Shown here: positions 1 to 12,132 of the stretch, piece after piece
How the letters are laid out: each line of letters starts with the position of its first letter
How positions within the stretch are numbered: position 1 is the stretch's first letter
Assembly: GCA_032622095.1 (NCBI GenBank)
Contig: CP136068.1
Span: forward strand, 61,030,025 to 61,094,024
Reading direction: 5' to 3'
DNA length: 64,000 bases
Origin: Siphonodentalium dalli
Lineage: Eukaryota; Mollusca; Scaphopoda; Gadilida; Siphonodentaliidae
Translations under genes and position numbers: made by a program
Notes under the pieces: model-generated
Seen by the model: only the letters and a program-made list of their open reading frames with translations
What the model was told of the DNA's origin: nothing
Database searches by the model: none

Positions 1-617
1 TTAAAATTTGCCAATTATTTCGTTTTCCAGGTGATACATGTTGTTTAAGTTATCTGATTGTTTTCAAATTTGGTATGGATTACTCACATAAAAATACAGG
101 TCAAATTTTAATGTGACATAGTGTCGACGTCGGGATTGACCACTCGTCGTTTGTCCATCTGTCGGTCTGTCAGTCCATCTGTAGACACTTTACCCATGGT
201 ACGATAACTCAAACATTTTATATCCGATCGGAACCAAATTTTTTTATACGAGATTCTCAGCCCAAAATACCAACTGAGTTCGAATATGGGTTTGATCCGA
301 GTTTTTTTTATGGAGTTATGGCCCTTTTTTTAAATAGAATTCACGAATGTTGCAATAACTCAAACATTTCTCAGCCCAAAATACAGATCGAGTTTGAATG
401 TTTTATCTGATTTTTTTTATGGGGTTATGGCCTTTCTTCAAAAAATTAAATTTGCATTGTCTCAAAAATCAAATTTGCTTCTAAAAATAGGCGCCTGGTG
501 TGTTGTATAGTCCCAAGCATGTTCTAAGAGCAATTCTCGCCATGTTTTGGAGGCATAAAATATATAACATTGCTGCTGTGCTGTACCTCCTATATACATA
601 AAAAAGATTAATTTATT
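1..617 (+). repeat. Core-repeat fragment with GTCC-type box
   Basis: From about 121 the sequence shows a box rich in GTCC/GTCTGTCAGTCC (150-183). Two diverged units follow, built on 'cgataactcaaacattt', 'aaatttt...gagattctcagcccaaaatac' and 'ttatggagttatggcc' (about 196-335 and 350-440). This is the same unit style as the other GTCC-box repeats in the window. No coding potential was seen. Positions 480-617 hold nothing recognisable. Confidence 0.5.
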
Positions 618-2150
618 AGCTCAACTTACTTTGTAAGTTTGAGCTATTGCCATGGGTTGGCGTCCGTCGTCCGTGTGCGTGTGTCTGTCCGTCAACAATT
701 TCCTTTGGCACAGGCTACAGGTCGTACCTTTGGTCCGACCATATGAGATTTGTCATGGCTGTTGACATAGACATGTAGATGGGAACGAGTCATTTTGGGG
801 TCATTCGGCCAAAAAACATGGCCGAGGGAGAGGAGGGTATTTGTCCTCCAATCCCTTTTGTCATAAACTAATTTAATTTATGAACAAATAAAATATGGCG
901 GCCATCTTGGATTTCAAAATTAAATTCATTGGCGCGGGCTTCAGGTCGTACTGTTCGTCTGATCATCATGAAATTTGTCATGGATGTTAATATTGACATG
1001 TAGATGGGAACGAGTCCTTTTGGGGTCATTCGGCCAAAAAACATGCTGCCAGCAGCCATCTAGGATTTTACTCTTTGCATGACTAAATCCTTTGGCGCGG
1101 GCTACAGGTTGTACCTTTGGTCTGATCTTTATGAAATTTATCATGAATGTTGACATTGACATGTAGATGGGAACGATTCATGTTGGGGTCATTCAGCCAA
1201 AAAACATGGCCACCAGCAGCCATCTTGGATTTTACTCTTTGCATGACTAAATCCTTTGGCGCGGGCTACATGTCGTAGCTTTGATCGGATCTGCATGAAA
1301 TTTGTCATGGATGTTAACAATGACATGTAGATGGGAATGAGTCATTGTGGGGTCATTCGGCCAAATAACATGGCCGCTGGTGGCCATCTTGGATTTCAAA
1401 ATTAAATCCATTGGCGCGGTCTACAGGTCGTACTGTTCGTCTGATCATCATGAAATTTGTCATGGATGTTAATATTGACATGTAGATGGGAACGAGTTAT
1501 ATTGGGGTCTTTCGGCTAAAAAACATGGCCGCCCGCAACCGTCTTGGATTTTACTCTTTGCATGACTAAATCCTTTGGCGCGGGCTACAGGCCGTACCTT
1601 TGGTCTGATCTTTATGAAATTTGTCATGAATGTTGACATTGACATGTAGATGGGAACGAGTCATTTTGGGGTCATTCGGCCAAAAAACATGGCCGCCAGC
1701 AGCCATCTTGGATTTTACTCTTTGCATGACTAAATCCTTTGGCACGGGCTACAAGTCGTATCTTTGGTCTGATCATAATGAGATTTGTCATGGATGTTAA
1801 CAATGACATGTAGATGGGAAACGTGTCATTCTGAGGTCATTCGCCCAACAAACATGGCCGGTAGCAGTATTTTACTCTTTACATGACTAAATCCTTTCAC
1901 ATAGGGTACAGGTCGTATCTTTTGTCGGATCATCATGAAATTTGTCATGGATGTTAACAATGACATGTAGATGGGAACGAGTCCTTATGGGGTCATTCGG
2001 CCAAAAAACATGCCGCCAGTAGCCATCTTGGATTTTACTCTTTGCATAACTAGGCCTTTCAACTTTCCACATTCCTAATCACTCCATTGACTGTAACACA
2101 TGAAATTATTCCCTTTCGAAGTTGAGCTACAGTGTCATTGACACTTTCAT
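618..2150 (+). mobile_element. HINE/pearl-like non-autonomous Helentron-type element, copy 1
   Basis: The 5' end is TAGCTCAACTT, which opens a hairpin (AGCTCAA-CTTAC / GTAAG-TTTGAGCT), followed by CCATGG and a GTCC-rich box (660-695). The body is seven or so tandem units of about 150-190 bp containing 'gacatgtagatgggaacgag', 'ggtcattcggccaaaaaaca' and 'gccatcttggattttactct'. Near the 3' end the inverted motif AAGTTGAGCTA (2119-2129) is the exact complement of the 5' end. It is followed by the hairpin AGTGTCATTGACACT (2131-2145) and TTCATT. Subterminal inverted motifs, a 3' hairpin and a tandem core are the described layout of Helentron-associated elements. Short minus-strand open frames here are repeat shadows. 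Confidence 0.75.
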
Positions 2151-2507
2151 TTAATTATTTTTAGATTCAGCTCCTTGCTCAATTTAACAACAACAAAAAT
2201 ATTAAATTTTTTTTAATGTGGTGTACAAGCTTAACAATTAAGTAGTTTTCGGTGTAGGTCCATCTAAACTTTCCACCTCCTGACATAGCTCAGGCGTGGA
2301 AACCCCTTAATGCACACTCTATAAAACACTCATTTAATATTCTTATGATGTTCTGTTTAGAAAATTACTAAAATCACTGGCATCTCAGTTACCAGAGAAT
2401 CAAATTATCCATGTTAATCAATATTGGACTTCAATAGGCCTGGCAATCATAGCCGGACCATCTGCCTGAAGTTTCATTGTCCCCCTAAAAATTAGGATTA
2501 TTATTAT

Positions 2508-2830
2508 CAACGCGTCCGCCTGTCCATTCGTCCATCCGCCCATCCTTGTCAGCATGATAACTTGAGCAATATTCAACAGTATTTCTGAGGGTGAAGGGAA
2601 TTGCACAATGCGTTCCGACCATCCTACCCGGCCTGCGGCCGGAAACTACACAACAACGAAAAGTATTTCTTGATATTTGGTACGTGGTTCACATTTGAGA
2701 ACTCTCCGGCCAAGTTCGAATTTGGTCATGGTTCATTGATTTTTGATGGAGTTATGTCCCTTTTTCAACTTAGAAATTGCTTTTTTCATGTTGTCCGCAT
2801 GGTAACTTGAACAAAATTAAACAAAATTTC
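2508..2830 (+). repeat. Degenerate GTCC-box core-repeat fragment
   Basis: GTCC-like box (2518-2550: tgtccattcgtccatccgcc) followed by two core units with 'catgataacttgagcaatat' and 'tttgatggagttatgtccc'. No ends could be defined. Positions 2151-2507 show nothing recognisable. Confidence 0.45.
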
Positions 2831-4204
2831 TTTTTAAGCGCCCAGAAAGTGCCAGAGAGCCCGGAGTTTTGTGTTTTTTCTGTCATAGTTTACAACAAAA
2901 ATATTGTATTATAACACAACAAATTGCTTTTATTTTTAATGTAAGCAATAAAACGAGAACTGCGACGCCGCGGTGCAATTTTTCAATTTGATTAAATCAA
3001 TGTACTCAGCAATTGTGATTTGTGTACAGTCATTTAGCATAGTTTTATTTTACAAATTTTTATTTAGACTTGTTTATGTTTTTGAGCTGTTGATAATATG
3101 CACCTGAATTACAACAATCAGTATCATGATTTGGCCAGCGAAGCGAAGACAGTTCAACTTCAAGACACCTGCGCTGTTGCCGTGTTGTGTTACTAAGGAT
3201 GCCATGTTCTAACTGAAAAGCCCTATATATGTTCTCAAATAAATCTGTTTGGCTAATTAGATTTCCCCCCCCCCCTCATTCATCATAAAATCGTATGAAA
3301 AATATTTGATTTTAATACATTGAGTGAAAAATTTTGACAATTCAATAAAGTTTTGATGGGAAAGATGGACAAAGATTTTAGAATTTCTCTTCACGCATTG
3401 TAGAAGAATGAGTTATGTCCCAACGTCATGGCAATTCAGCCCAATGTTCTGGGCATGGGGATTGCTTAGATTAATACCCAAATAAATTATGTATTTAAAG
3501 CACATTGATAAATACATAATCCTGAGTATATTCTCCACAATATCATAAAAAAATACAAAAGAATGGACACATGATTGAATCCACATGGTATATTTAAAAA
3601 CATTCCCGCCAGGAAATGCCTACCGGTACTGACAACATGTGCAAAATGCGTGTGCAAAATATGTACTTGTGAACATGTGTTGTTATCATATGGGGCTAAC
3701 AATGGGGACTGTCATTTATCATGGCTACAACAATTACCCATTTGGTTATAAATAAATGACATCCATTGAACATTCAAACAAAATATATCTTAGAGTTAGT
3801 GTTAGTATCAATTGACCATTTCTCTAGTGTTTCCATTGAATTTATTTGATCAGCTGATGACGATAAACAAATCTGGGAACATTGACAACGTCAGAGCACG
3901 CAATGATAAAATAGCACAAATGTGCATGAGCCGGTTTTGTTCTCTCGTTTTGTTCATAAAATTATTATTCTCCGGCCTTTAACATTGCGAAATACTCTAG
4001 TAAATTGGCCAAATCATGAAGTGCAAAATCAAAGAAATGACCTTGTAATACATTAGTTATGTTTACTCAGTGAACACACTATAGTTCACGAGAAGTAAAC
4101 AAGATCACGTCTAACCAGTACACGTGCGATGTAATCAATGGTACAGTGTAGACTAGTTTTTACTAATAAAGCAGACAATTGTAACTGAATTTACATGTAA
4201 TTAT
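2831..4204. other. No recognisable feature
   Basis: AT-rich sequence with a short poly-C run near 3265. No conserved protein motif, tandem array or inverted end was seen. It presumably lies inside an MLH1 intron upstream of the first exon found. Confidence 0.4.
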
Positions 4205-5395
4205 CCAAGAATTCACCCAATTTATACACGTACACCTGACCCATGACCATACAGCCATACTTGGTTATACCTGTATACACCACAAATGACCATGCAAGAC
4301 CACCGGGTATACTCTTACACCTGACACATGACCATATAGTCACTCACTCCCTGTATACATATTCACCACATTGAGGATCATACAGTCACTCCTTGTAATA
4401 TGCCTATTCACCTCACCATTGACCAAACAGTCACTACCTGTATACTATTCACCACACCCATAGTTATACAACCACTCGATATATACATATACAGCCCACC
4501 CATGACCATAGATTCAATCCAGGTATACATATACACCTCACCAATGGCCATTCAGCCCTTCCCGATATACAAATACCCACTCACACGACCACTCCATGAT
4601 CATACAGCTACTCCCTATGCACTCACCAATGATAATACATCCACAATATATATAGATATACATCCAGCCCATTACTCCCTATATACCCACTAGCTCACCA
4701 ATGACCATGCACCCAGCTTACTCCAGGTTTGCATATACACTTCAATCATGACCGTACAATGATTCAATGTACACCTATACACATTACCCATGACCATAAA
4801 ACCACTCTCTATTTATCCACACACTCCATCCATGATCATTCAGACAGCACATGTATACATATACACCCACCTGTCACAATGCAGCCACACATGGCACACT
4901 TGTACATCCCACCCATGACCTTACAGTCACTCCATATATACATAGACAACACATAGTATTCCATGGTGTACTCGCTCCCCGAATCTAGAACACATTTCTA
5001 TAATCAAGGGTAGCTCCATTGAAAACTATATCTGGTTTTATAATATTTTCTATACTTGTAAACAGCAGTACTTTAGTTTTGGCACTATTAAATTTGACTA
5101 TCCACTTTTCAGCCCATTTGATGCAGCTACTCTCGTTGTATCCATACACCACATCAATGCCCATACAACCACATCGGGTACACCCGTACTGGGTAGACAC
5201 AACCATTCACCTTGCAGCCACTCCATGTATACCGATTCACCTCACACAAGACCATACAGCCATTTCTTGTATACCTATACATCTCATCATGGACACCCCA
5301 CTCATAACCATATAGTCACTCCTTGTATACCTATTCACTTCATTCATGACCATACAATAACTCACTGTATACCTATTCACCTCACCTGTGAGCAT
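4205..5395. repeat. CCATGACCATACAG minisatellite, array 1
   Basis: Degenerate tandem units of about 40-46 bp built on 'ccatgaccatacagtcact' and 'cctgtatacctattcacctc'. The array is broken between about 4955 and 5127 by an inverted-repeat arm and a reverse-transcriptase scrap. The long open frames rich in THDHT are by-products of this repeat. Related arrays lie at 40245-40375 and 59015-59670. Confidence 0.8.
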
Positions 5396-5455
5396 ACAGG
5401 AATCAGGGAGCTAAATGTGTTCTAGATTCGGGGAGCGAGTACACCATGGAATACT
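4955..5455. repeat. 43-bp perfect inverted repeat bracketing a LINE scrap
   Basis: Positions 4955-4997 and 5413-5455 are exact reverse complements over 43 bases (outer end agtattccatggtgtactcg). Between them lie a minus-strand reverse-transcriptase fragment and a resumed stretch of the minisatellite. The right arm is part of a 94-bp module that occurs again at 11184-11277. Confidence 0.85.
4998..5127 (-). pseudogene. Reverse-transcriptase scrap of a Jockey/CR1-like LINE
   Basis: The minus strand reads WAEKWIVKFNSAKTKVLLF followed by FNGATLDYRNV. This is the 'W...W.+.FN..KTK...F' block that follows the catalytic core in Jockey/CR1-type reverse transcriptases. Only about 40 residues survive, with no catalytic box. 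It abuts the minisatellite on one side and an inverted-repeat arm on the other. Confidence 0.7.
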
Positions 5456-5492
5456 AAAGGTGAAGGTAACTGAAGAATGACCTTCACCTGAT
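5399..5492 (+). repeat. 94-bp dispersed module, copy 1
   Basis: It starts GGAATCAGGGAGCTAAATG and ends in the hairpin AAGGTGAAGGT...ACCTTCACCT then GAT. It is 94 bp long with two differences from the copy at 11184-11277. It may be one end of a transposon or a LINE untranslated region. Confidence 0.7.
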
Positions 5493-5497
5493 GAATG

Positions 5498-6934
5498 CCG
5501 GCTGATACGGACCCTGGCTCATACGGACCTCCGGCTGATATGGACCCTGGCTTATACGGACCCTTGGCTTATACGGACCCTGGCTCATACGGACCTCAAT
5601 TAAATATACAATTTTATTTTTTATGTTTATTTAAATAAATTAAAATACTGACAACATACATACTGAGATAACAAAAATATGATGATAACAAAAATGGAAC
5701 AACGTTACATCAGACGAACATTATTTACACTGGGGTGTACAGATTGGCAGCTTCTTTCAGTAGTTTGCTTGCAGTTATCCTCATCGACGAGTAGTCTATC
5801 CACAAGGACATCAACTTTCCGGTCGTCTCCCTCGTTTTCCCTTCGAAACAATCCTAACGTCTGTCGTGTGGTATCGGTCGATGCATGGATGGTGGAACAA
5901 TTGAGGTCTGGTTGAGTCGGTGAGCGGCAATATTGGCAGCTGAATTCAACCAGTGTACCAAGGTGTTTGGCTTGACGGTATTCATCTCAGCTTATTCCTA
6001 AAAAGAATTATAAACGAAATTACAAAAATGTCAATTTATAATCACATATAAATAAACAAGTATGACTGTCGGGTAATGAACGACTGTAGTGAACGAGAAT
6101 TAACGATAATTGTTTTATAACTCACCTGTGTCACAAACCCGATGTGTCAAACGAGAACATTCAGGTTCAATGCAGCCAATAACCTCCTGACGAAGCCGAA
6201 TGGTATCTCCACATGAAGCACGGTTAGACATTGCGGAATTATGCCAGTCAACAATAAATCAGTTGAATATATACCAGTTCTGTTTTTACTAACATGTTTT
6301 CATAACAAATCAAGCTCAGTGGATTCATCCTGATCACCATTCACTGATCATTCATCACCGTGTATCTGTTTATACAACGACATAAAGGATCACACTTGTG
6401 TGTTTATACAACGGACAATAAATCAGTTGAAACAAGTTGTGTTTTTACTAACATGTTTTCATAACAAATCAAGCTCAGTGGATTCATCCTGATCACCATT
6501 CACTGACCATTTATCACTGTGTATCTGTTTATACAACGACATAAAGGGATCACACACGTGTATTTATACAACGGACAATAAATCAGTTGAAACAAGTTGT
6601 GTTTTTACTAACATGTTTTCATAACAAATCAAACTCAGTGGATTCATCCTGATCACCATTCACTGACCATTTATCACCGTGTATCTGTTTATACAACAAC
6701 ATAAAGGGATCACACACGTGTGTTTATACAACGGTGAAGAGATTAAATAACACCATTCAATAAATGTTTTTTCAAGCCAGAACATCACCGAAATTCTCAA
6801 TTAATACAGATATATGTGTGAAAAGACAATCATAATTATATATTAAATTCATAAATATAAGTTTGAAAATTGCATATTTTAATTGAGGTCCGTATGAGCC
6901 GGGGTCCGAATAAGCCAGGGTCCGTATCAGCCGG
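5498..6934. mobile_element. DNA-transposon-like element with tandem-repeat inverted ends
   Basis: The left end (5498-5601) is five or six copies of a roughly 17-bp unit, TGGCTTATACGGACCC. The right end (6881-6934) is the reverse complement of the same array. The outer 22 bases of the two ends match exactly, as do the inner edges (ggacctcaatt / aattgaggtcc). Inside are a 78-codon open frame with no recognised motif (5679-5915) and the direct tandem array at 6252-6732. No transposase was seen, so it is probably non-autonomous. The target duplication is unclear. Confidence 0.65.
6252..6732. repeat. Three tandem copies of a 160-164-bp unit
   Basis: Units begin 'caataaatcagttga' at 6252, 6416 and 6576 and share 'actaacatgttttcataaca' and 'gtgtatctgtttatacaac'. 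The last two copies are nearly identical. They lie inside the inverted-ended element. Confidence 0.9.
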
Positions 6935-7032
6935 TGGTCCGTAAGAGCGTCTAAAGCCCCCCTCCCCACAGACCCAATTAAGCTTTTCCGGCACCCAATA
7001 GTCTTATCGGGGACCGTAGCCCCACACCAAGT

Positions 7033-7033
<1 letters not shown>

Positions 7034-7078
<45 letters not shown>
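7034..7078. repeat. Poly-G tract of 45 bases
   Basis: Uninterrupted G run. The poly-proline frame on the opposite strand is an artefact of it. Its length in an assembly is likely unreliable. Confidence 0.95.
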
Positions 7079-7079
<1 letters not shown>

Positions 7080-7807
7080 GTGTGATGGCATCACCACTAG
7101 AGTTACTGTCATGCAAAATTGTCAAGGCTTTGTCTCAAAATGGCGGTCAAAATATGGAAAATGGCGGATATTGATCACAGTGTCACTCAATCCATTATAA
7201 GTAGTGGTTGATGAATAAAATTGACTAAATAAATACGAATCTATACCTCTTTATGATGCCATTATGCTAACTCTATATAATAACTTAAAAATCAGTAACA
7301 AAAATGGCCACCCGATGTGAAAAATACTATTTTCTATCACTTCTGTTTATCACTTGTTGCTCTCTGAACTGGGAAACAATGGGTATATTCTTTCAATGAT
7401 CGTGTCAACTGATCATTCCAGCAATGACATGTCTAATCGATTAGATCATAGTTTACTCCGGTCCTTCACTAATAAGTTATAACGAATGCGGTATGAAATT
7501 TAACCAAAATCGACTTTGGGGTTCTGGTCACAGTTGATATTTAGGGATGAGCAGATCTTGTCTACAAAATAATTGAGCGTTTTTTTATTTTTGAACTTTC
7601 AATCTCAAATAGACCAAAAGAAACAATACATTTTATCTAATATGACTTCGAAAACGAAAATGGTAGACTCTGCCCAGCTTGTCATATAATGGAAGTTGTG
7701 AGTGGTGGATGCAGTTGCTAGTTGGCTAATATACATGTATGTGGCTCATATACATCAAAACTATTTATTTTCTATCTTTTAGTGGCTTCCCGCGGGTTGA
7801 CAAAATC

Positions 7808-8532
7808 TCGACGCATCAGTGCTATAATGTCGTAACTCCATTATGGCGGGAAATGAGTATTTGATACCATTCGAATCGTGAGAAAAATTCAAATCCGATG
7901 GGCCAAACTGTCTTTGCATTGGATGACAAATATTCGCACAAAAAAGTGAAGCAAATGTCGTATCTCCAGCGATCTATACAGTTATTCGTGTTATGAGGTC
8001 GTATGTCCAACAGCAGCCAATCGGACGCTTCAGGTTGTCCACGTGACTTCTGTTTTGTGTTTGTGAATTCTAAAATGTGTGCTATATGGTAGTATCTCCA
8101 TGTTAGTCACGTGATCATTTGGTGATTTAAATTTTGTGATTGTTCCACACATTTCTGTTTGATGATGCACATGGGTGAATTTTCATAGTGTAGAATAGGC
8201 ACTTTTTTAGTTCATAGACACATGCGATTGCTACCATATTTAGCTCAATCTGCATTTATTAGCACAACTTCATTATAGCACGAAAACGATTCGTCGCTGG
8301 CATACGCAAAATGTCATATCTCCAAACAAGCTATTGCTTTTTAAAAGAAAACGAGGGAGTAAACAGAAAACAATATGTGGTTCAATGAACAGCTAATGTC
8401 AGTTTTCATTGGGATAAATACAACAATACGTCATGCTTTGTCAACATTTGGAGAAATGTTGTCTAAACACTTCAACCTTCATTTTCTCGGAAAGTTGAAA
8501 ATGTGGGTTACATTATAGCACTGATGCGACGA
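7808..8532. mobile_element. MITE-like element with 23-bp inverted ends
   Basis: Left end 7808-7830 (cgcatcagtgctataatgt) is repeated in reverse complement at 8510-8532 with one mismatch over 23 bases. Shorter copies of 'cattatagca' and 'aatgtc(g/a)tatctcc' recur inside, as in elements with subterminal repeats. There is no coding frame or clear target duplication. Confidence 0.5.
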
Positions 8533-9754
8533 AATATTACTATTCGGGCTCGGCCATCATTTTCAAGTTTCAAGCTGGAACTAAATGTAGCCCATGGATT
8601 CCCCATTTCGATATGTAAGAAAAGCAGTTTTACTGTGATCTCTTCCCAGATATCAACTCTCCGGTAAATGGTGATATCTTATGTTCTAGAAAATACGTGT
8701 GCCAAATACATATATGTATGAAGAAACTATCCCCATACATTGGTTACACATTGACTCCGTAAGTATGTGGAGGTTTTCTTGAACAAGCGGGATTTTCAAA
8801 CCTCGAAACCGTCCGTACAAACAATAAAAGTTAATAGGAAATGACGTTGGATGTAGGTCTAGAGTACGTCGTCCGCATGAAATAGTTTTCGTGTCATTAA
8901 TTTGCACATATTTCGTGCTCTGATGAGCATGGATGAACGCCTTATGTGGCAGTTTGATTGTCTAGCATCTGGAAAATAACATGTTCATTGTTCACATTTC
9001 TTAGACAAACATGTTGTTAATCACCATGTTCATGTGGCATTTATATCCAATGACAACCTTGAAATACCAGTTCACCAAGCTAAATGGTTGATACCTTTAC
9101 GCCTACGGGTCAGATCCAGCTGTGGCGCACATTGTGTCTACATATCATTGATGATATCGGTGCGTCTATCGGTGCGTCTATATATTTACTAGAATGTTTC
9201 TATCCACATGATTATACCCACAATCGCATGACACGGAATTGTCACATGGAGTGTGAAGGGTATACAATGTACGTGCGAATTTTCAGTTTTCCTCTTGATA
9301 TTGAAGAAAATAATTTTACTTTGAAACTCCCCAGCTCCGATAACCAACTTGCCCACCAATTAAGTAAACCCCAGATTATTCGCTTTTCCCTCCTGTCCTT
9401 TTCACTTTCGCCATCACTGGAAAACCCATTATAGCCTGATGCTTCCGGACTAGACCACCGATGCCCATAAATTTGATGTTCCGAATAGTCGTTATAAGTA
9501 GAAATATTGACACTGTGTTTTCAAATAATCCAGATTCGTAGCAATTTAATTTCTTTTTAATTAATTTCCAGATAGTCCCTCGTAATAAGTGGACATCGTG
9601 TTGGATCCTGCAGTAGATACTGCTTAGTTGGAACATTACGGGCTCAACTGATTGTGGTAGAAGATTGTTGGCAACATGTTTAATAGGTCTGTCATCGTTA
9701 GCTCACAACCGAAGTGTTGTTTCGGCTTTCCTCTGAGCAGAACTTAAATTTCGA
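8533..9754. other. No supported gene
   Basis: Contains an open frame of 116 codons (9084-9434) with no recognised domain, no clear splice borders and a short internal duplication (cggtgcgtctat twice). I see nothing else. Confidence 0.35.
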
Positions 9755-10790
9755 CAATTTTCGGTGGCCATTTTGGTAGCCATCTTAGCATTTTGAATCG
9801 TGATTGGCTACTCATACCCACAAAAACATTGATTTCAATCAATGATGTGTATTGGTGCCGAATTGGCGTTTTGTCGAGTGGGTGTTCGTGAATAACTACA
9901 TATTTGCCATTTTCATTATTATTGGCGACCATGTTGGACGCCATCTTGAATTCTGTATTTTCCCCAAAGCGGATTTTAGCGGATTATGGATATGTTATAC
10001 ACGAGATTCTCCCGCATCGAATGACAACAAAACCGCTTACCAATTCCTTCTGGGTCTAACCCTCTGACGACCATTCTAAATATCTGCCATTTTCCATATT
10101 TTGACCGCCATTTTGGCAGCCATTTTAAGACAAAGCGCCAATTTGGGTTTCATTGAATTCAAGTATTTATAGATAATGGTATGCCCAACTTACATTGTAC
10201 AGTTCTGTCCATTTCTTGTTGATATATGACTGGAATCCCAATGGCGATTTTTGTGGAATTTTATACCGCGTTCTGTAAAATCAAATTTTTGAGGGTGTAG
10301 ATGAGTCTGGGACCCCATTTATGGTATCTTTCATTGCTCAAATGCTGAATTAACATGAATAAGCCTAATCAATGTCGCCAGTCTGAACCATTATCAAACA
10401 ACAGGAATTGATCTTTAAGATATTAGGCAAAAACTTCAAATTTTCGAGTTTAGGCCGCGTTTTGGCAGCCATCTGGGCGAGGGGTTCCATTTTTTCTATT
10501 GATATGTGGCATAATACTTTACCTTCGCAAAAATGTTTACATTTGTATAAATATGGCAACATTTGTTCTCATTATGTCAAATTAATCTCAGTCAGAATCT
10601 CTTTTGACTAAAGGTGGCCATGTTGGACGCCATCTTGGATCCTGGATTTTGCCCAAAGCGGATTTTAGCGGATTTTGGATATGTTGTAGCAGAGATTCTT
10701 CCGCGTTGAATGACACCGAGATCGCTTCTTTACCAATTTCTTCTGGGTCAACCCCTTTTTTTGCGTACCACGACCACACTATTATGGTTG
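9755..10790. repeat. Dispersed repeat with GCCATCTTGG and AAAGCGGATTTTAGCGG motifs
   Basis: Two direct copies of a module 'ttggacgccatcttg' + 'ccaaagcggattttagcgga' + 'gagattct.ccgc' + 'caattcttctgggt' occur at 9927-10070 and 10615-10755. A different module (10195-10345, 'cagttctgtccatttcttgt') recurs at 16533-16690. Related modules lie near 61920 and 62950. Confidence 0.7.
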
Positions 10791-11183
10791 CTTTATATTG
10801 CTTTAAAGTATTTTTTATTTTTATTTTCTGTTAATTTTGGTAAATGTTTATTATAAATTGCCAAATTCTGCATGAAAAGTGTTTAAAATTGGACAAGATA
10901 TCCCTCTCAAAATGTATATTAACATTTCCTCTTCAATTTAGTAATACTATGGTATATATAAGGGCATACTTCAGTTATACGAGATGCATCAGCTAGTAAA
11001 ATTGAAAAAAAAATCTTAATTTTTTTGGCTTTATTTTGAGGATTGACACTAATTTTTAGGATGCCTCATATTGGAAAAATAAACCACTACTGCTCGATAT
11101 AATCCATTTTTGATTTCAGTAAGGTCTATATTTTGATAAAATACTATAAGAAACGCTGTGTTTCACACATATACATATATATA

Positions 11184-11277
11184 GGAATCAGGGAGCTAAA
11201 TGTGTTCTAGAGTCGGGGAGCGAGTACACCGTGGAATACTAAAGGTGAAGGTAACTGAAGAATGACCTTCACCTGAT
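11184..11277 (+). repeat. 94-bp dispersed module, copy 2
   Basis: Same 94-bp sequence as 5399-5492 with two substitutions, again ending in the AGGTGAAGGT/ACCTTCACCT hairpin. The flanks differ, so both edges of the module are defined by comparison. Confidence 0.75.
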
Positions 11278-11493
11278 ACATGCGACACGTTATTAAAGGA
11301 TGACATCGCGTTTATTTGATTTGTACATAATATCTAAATAATTTAAACTGGCCGGTGAATGAATGGGGGAATGTATTTTTTTGAGCGGGAAATTTATTTA
11401 ACTAGCTGCTGTAGTTCTGGGTTTTTCCAGATCAAATTTGGCTGTGAGATAGCCCTGTCGTAGACTTGGGGATTTATTTTAAAAAGTAAACAC

Positions 11494-12132
11494 ATGACCT
11501 ATGGGAAACCATTTAGTTCAGTGATTCCTACAGATACTCCCTGGCTGCCATCTTGGCACCCAATTTTTATTCTAATGAGCCAGAATAGCCACAGATTATG
11601 GTTCATCTCAGTTCCGTCTCAAAGGTATAACTTCAGATTTGAACATAGAAGACTACCCTCGAATATTAACTATGACTATTACATGGATTTGTTCTTACCA
11701 GCGGCAACAACTGAAAGGAACAAACTGCCGGAATCTACAAAGGGCAGCAGTACAATCGAAGAATTCAAAAAGGAACTCAGCCGTGACAATATGCGTCCAC
11801 CAGCCCATTTTTATCATAGTAAATGCCGTAAATCTCATATCCTTCATACCCGGTTAAGACTGAATTGTAGCCACCTGAGTGGTGACCTGACAGATAATCA
11901 TGTAAAAAATTCTCCCTTCTGTTTATGTGGGGAACTTGAGACAACTTACCGCTATCTCTTTGAATGTACTTTCTATAAAGAGCACAGAAGAGAACTATAT
12001 GACTCCCTACCCAATGTTGCCCTATCTGAAAACACTCTATTGCGGAGATCAAGGGAGCTTAGCCTTCGCGAAAAGAAACAAATATTTAATGCAGTTCAGA
12101 CATATATCATGAGAACAAAAAGATTTCCATGA
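11494..12132 (+). pseudogene. C-terminal part of a Jockey/CR1-like LINE polyprotein
   Basis: A 212-codon frame matches the end of non-LTR retrotransposon ORF2. Recognisable blocks are FRFEHRRLP, then the TERNKLPESTKGSSTIEEFK block (usual form R.WN.LPES...S...FK). The terminal HILHTRLRLNCSHL and a Cys-rich knuckle CLCGELETTYRYLFEC follow. The reverse-transcriptase core upstream is absent, so this is a 5'-truncated copy, the usual state of LINE insertions. Only this last part of the frame is open. It is followed by a pyrimidine-rich tail region. Confidence 0.8.

Noticed and set aside
4400-5425. Several 60-100-codon frames rich in THDH and IPIH
   Set aside because: Translations of a degenerate minisatellite in successive frames.
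6772-7125. 117-codon minus-strand frame with a proline run
   Set aside because: The prolines come from the 45-base poly-G tract; the remainder has no similarity to a known family.
9084-9434. 116-codon plus-strand frame
   Set aside because: No recognised family, low-complexity C-terminus and no splice context; length alone is not evidence in 64 kb of AT-rich DNA.
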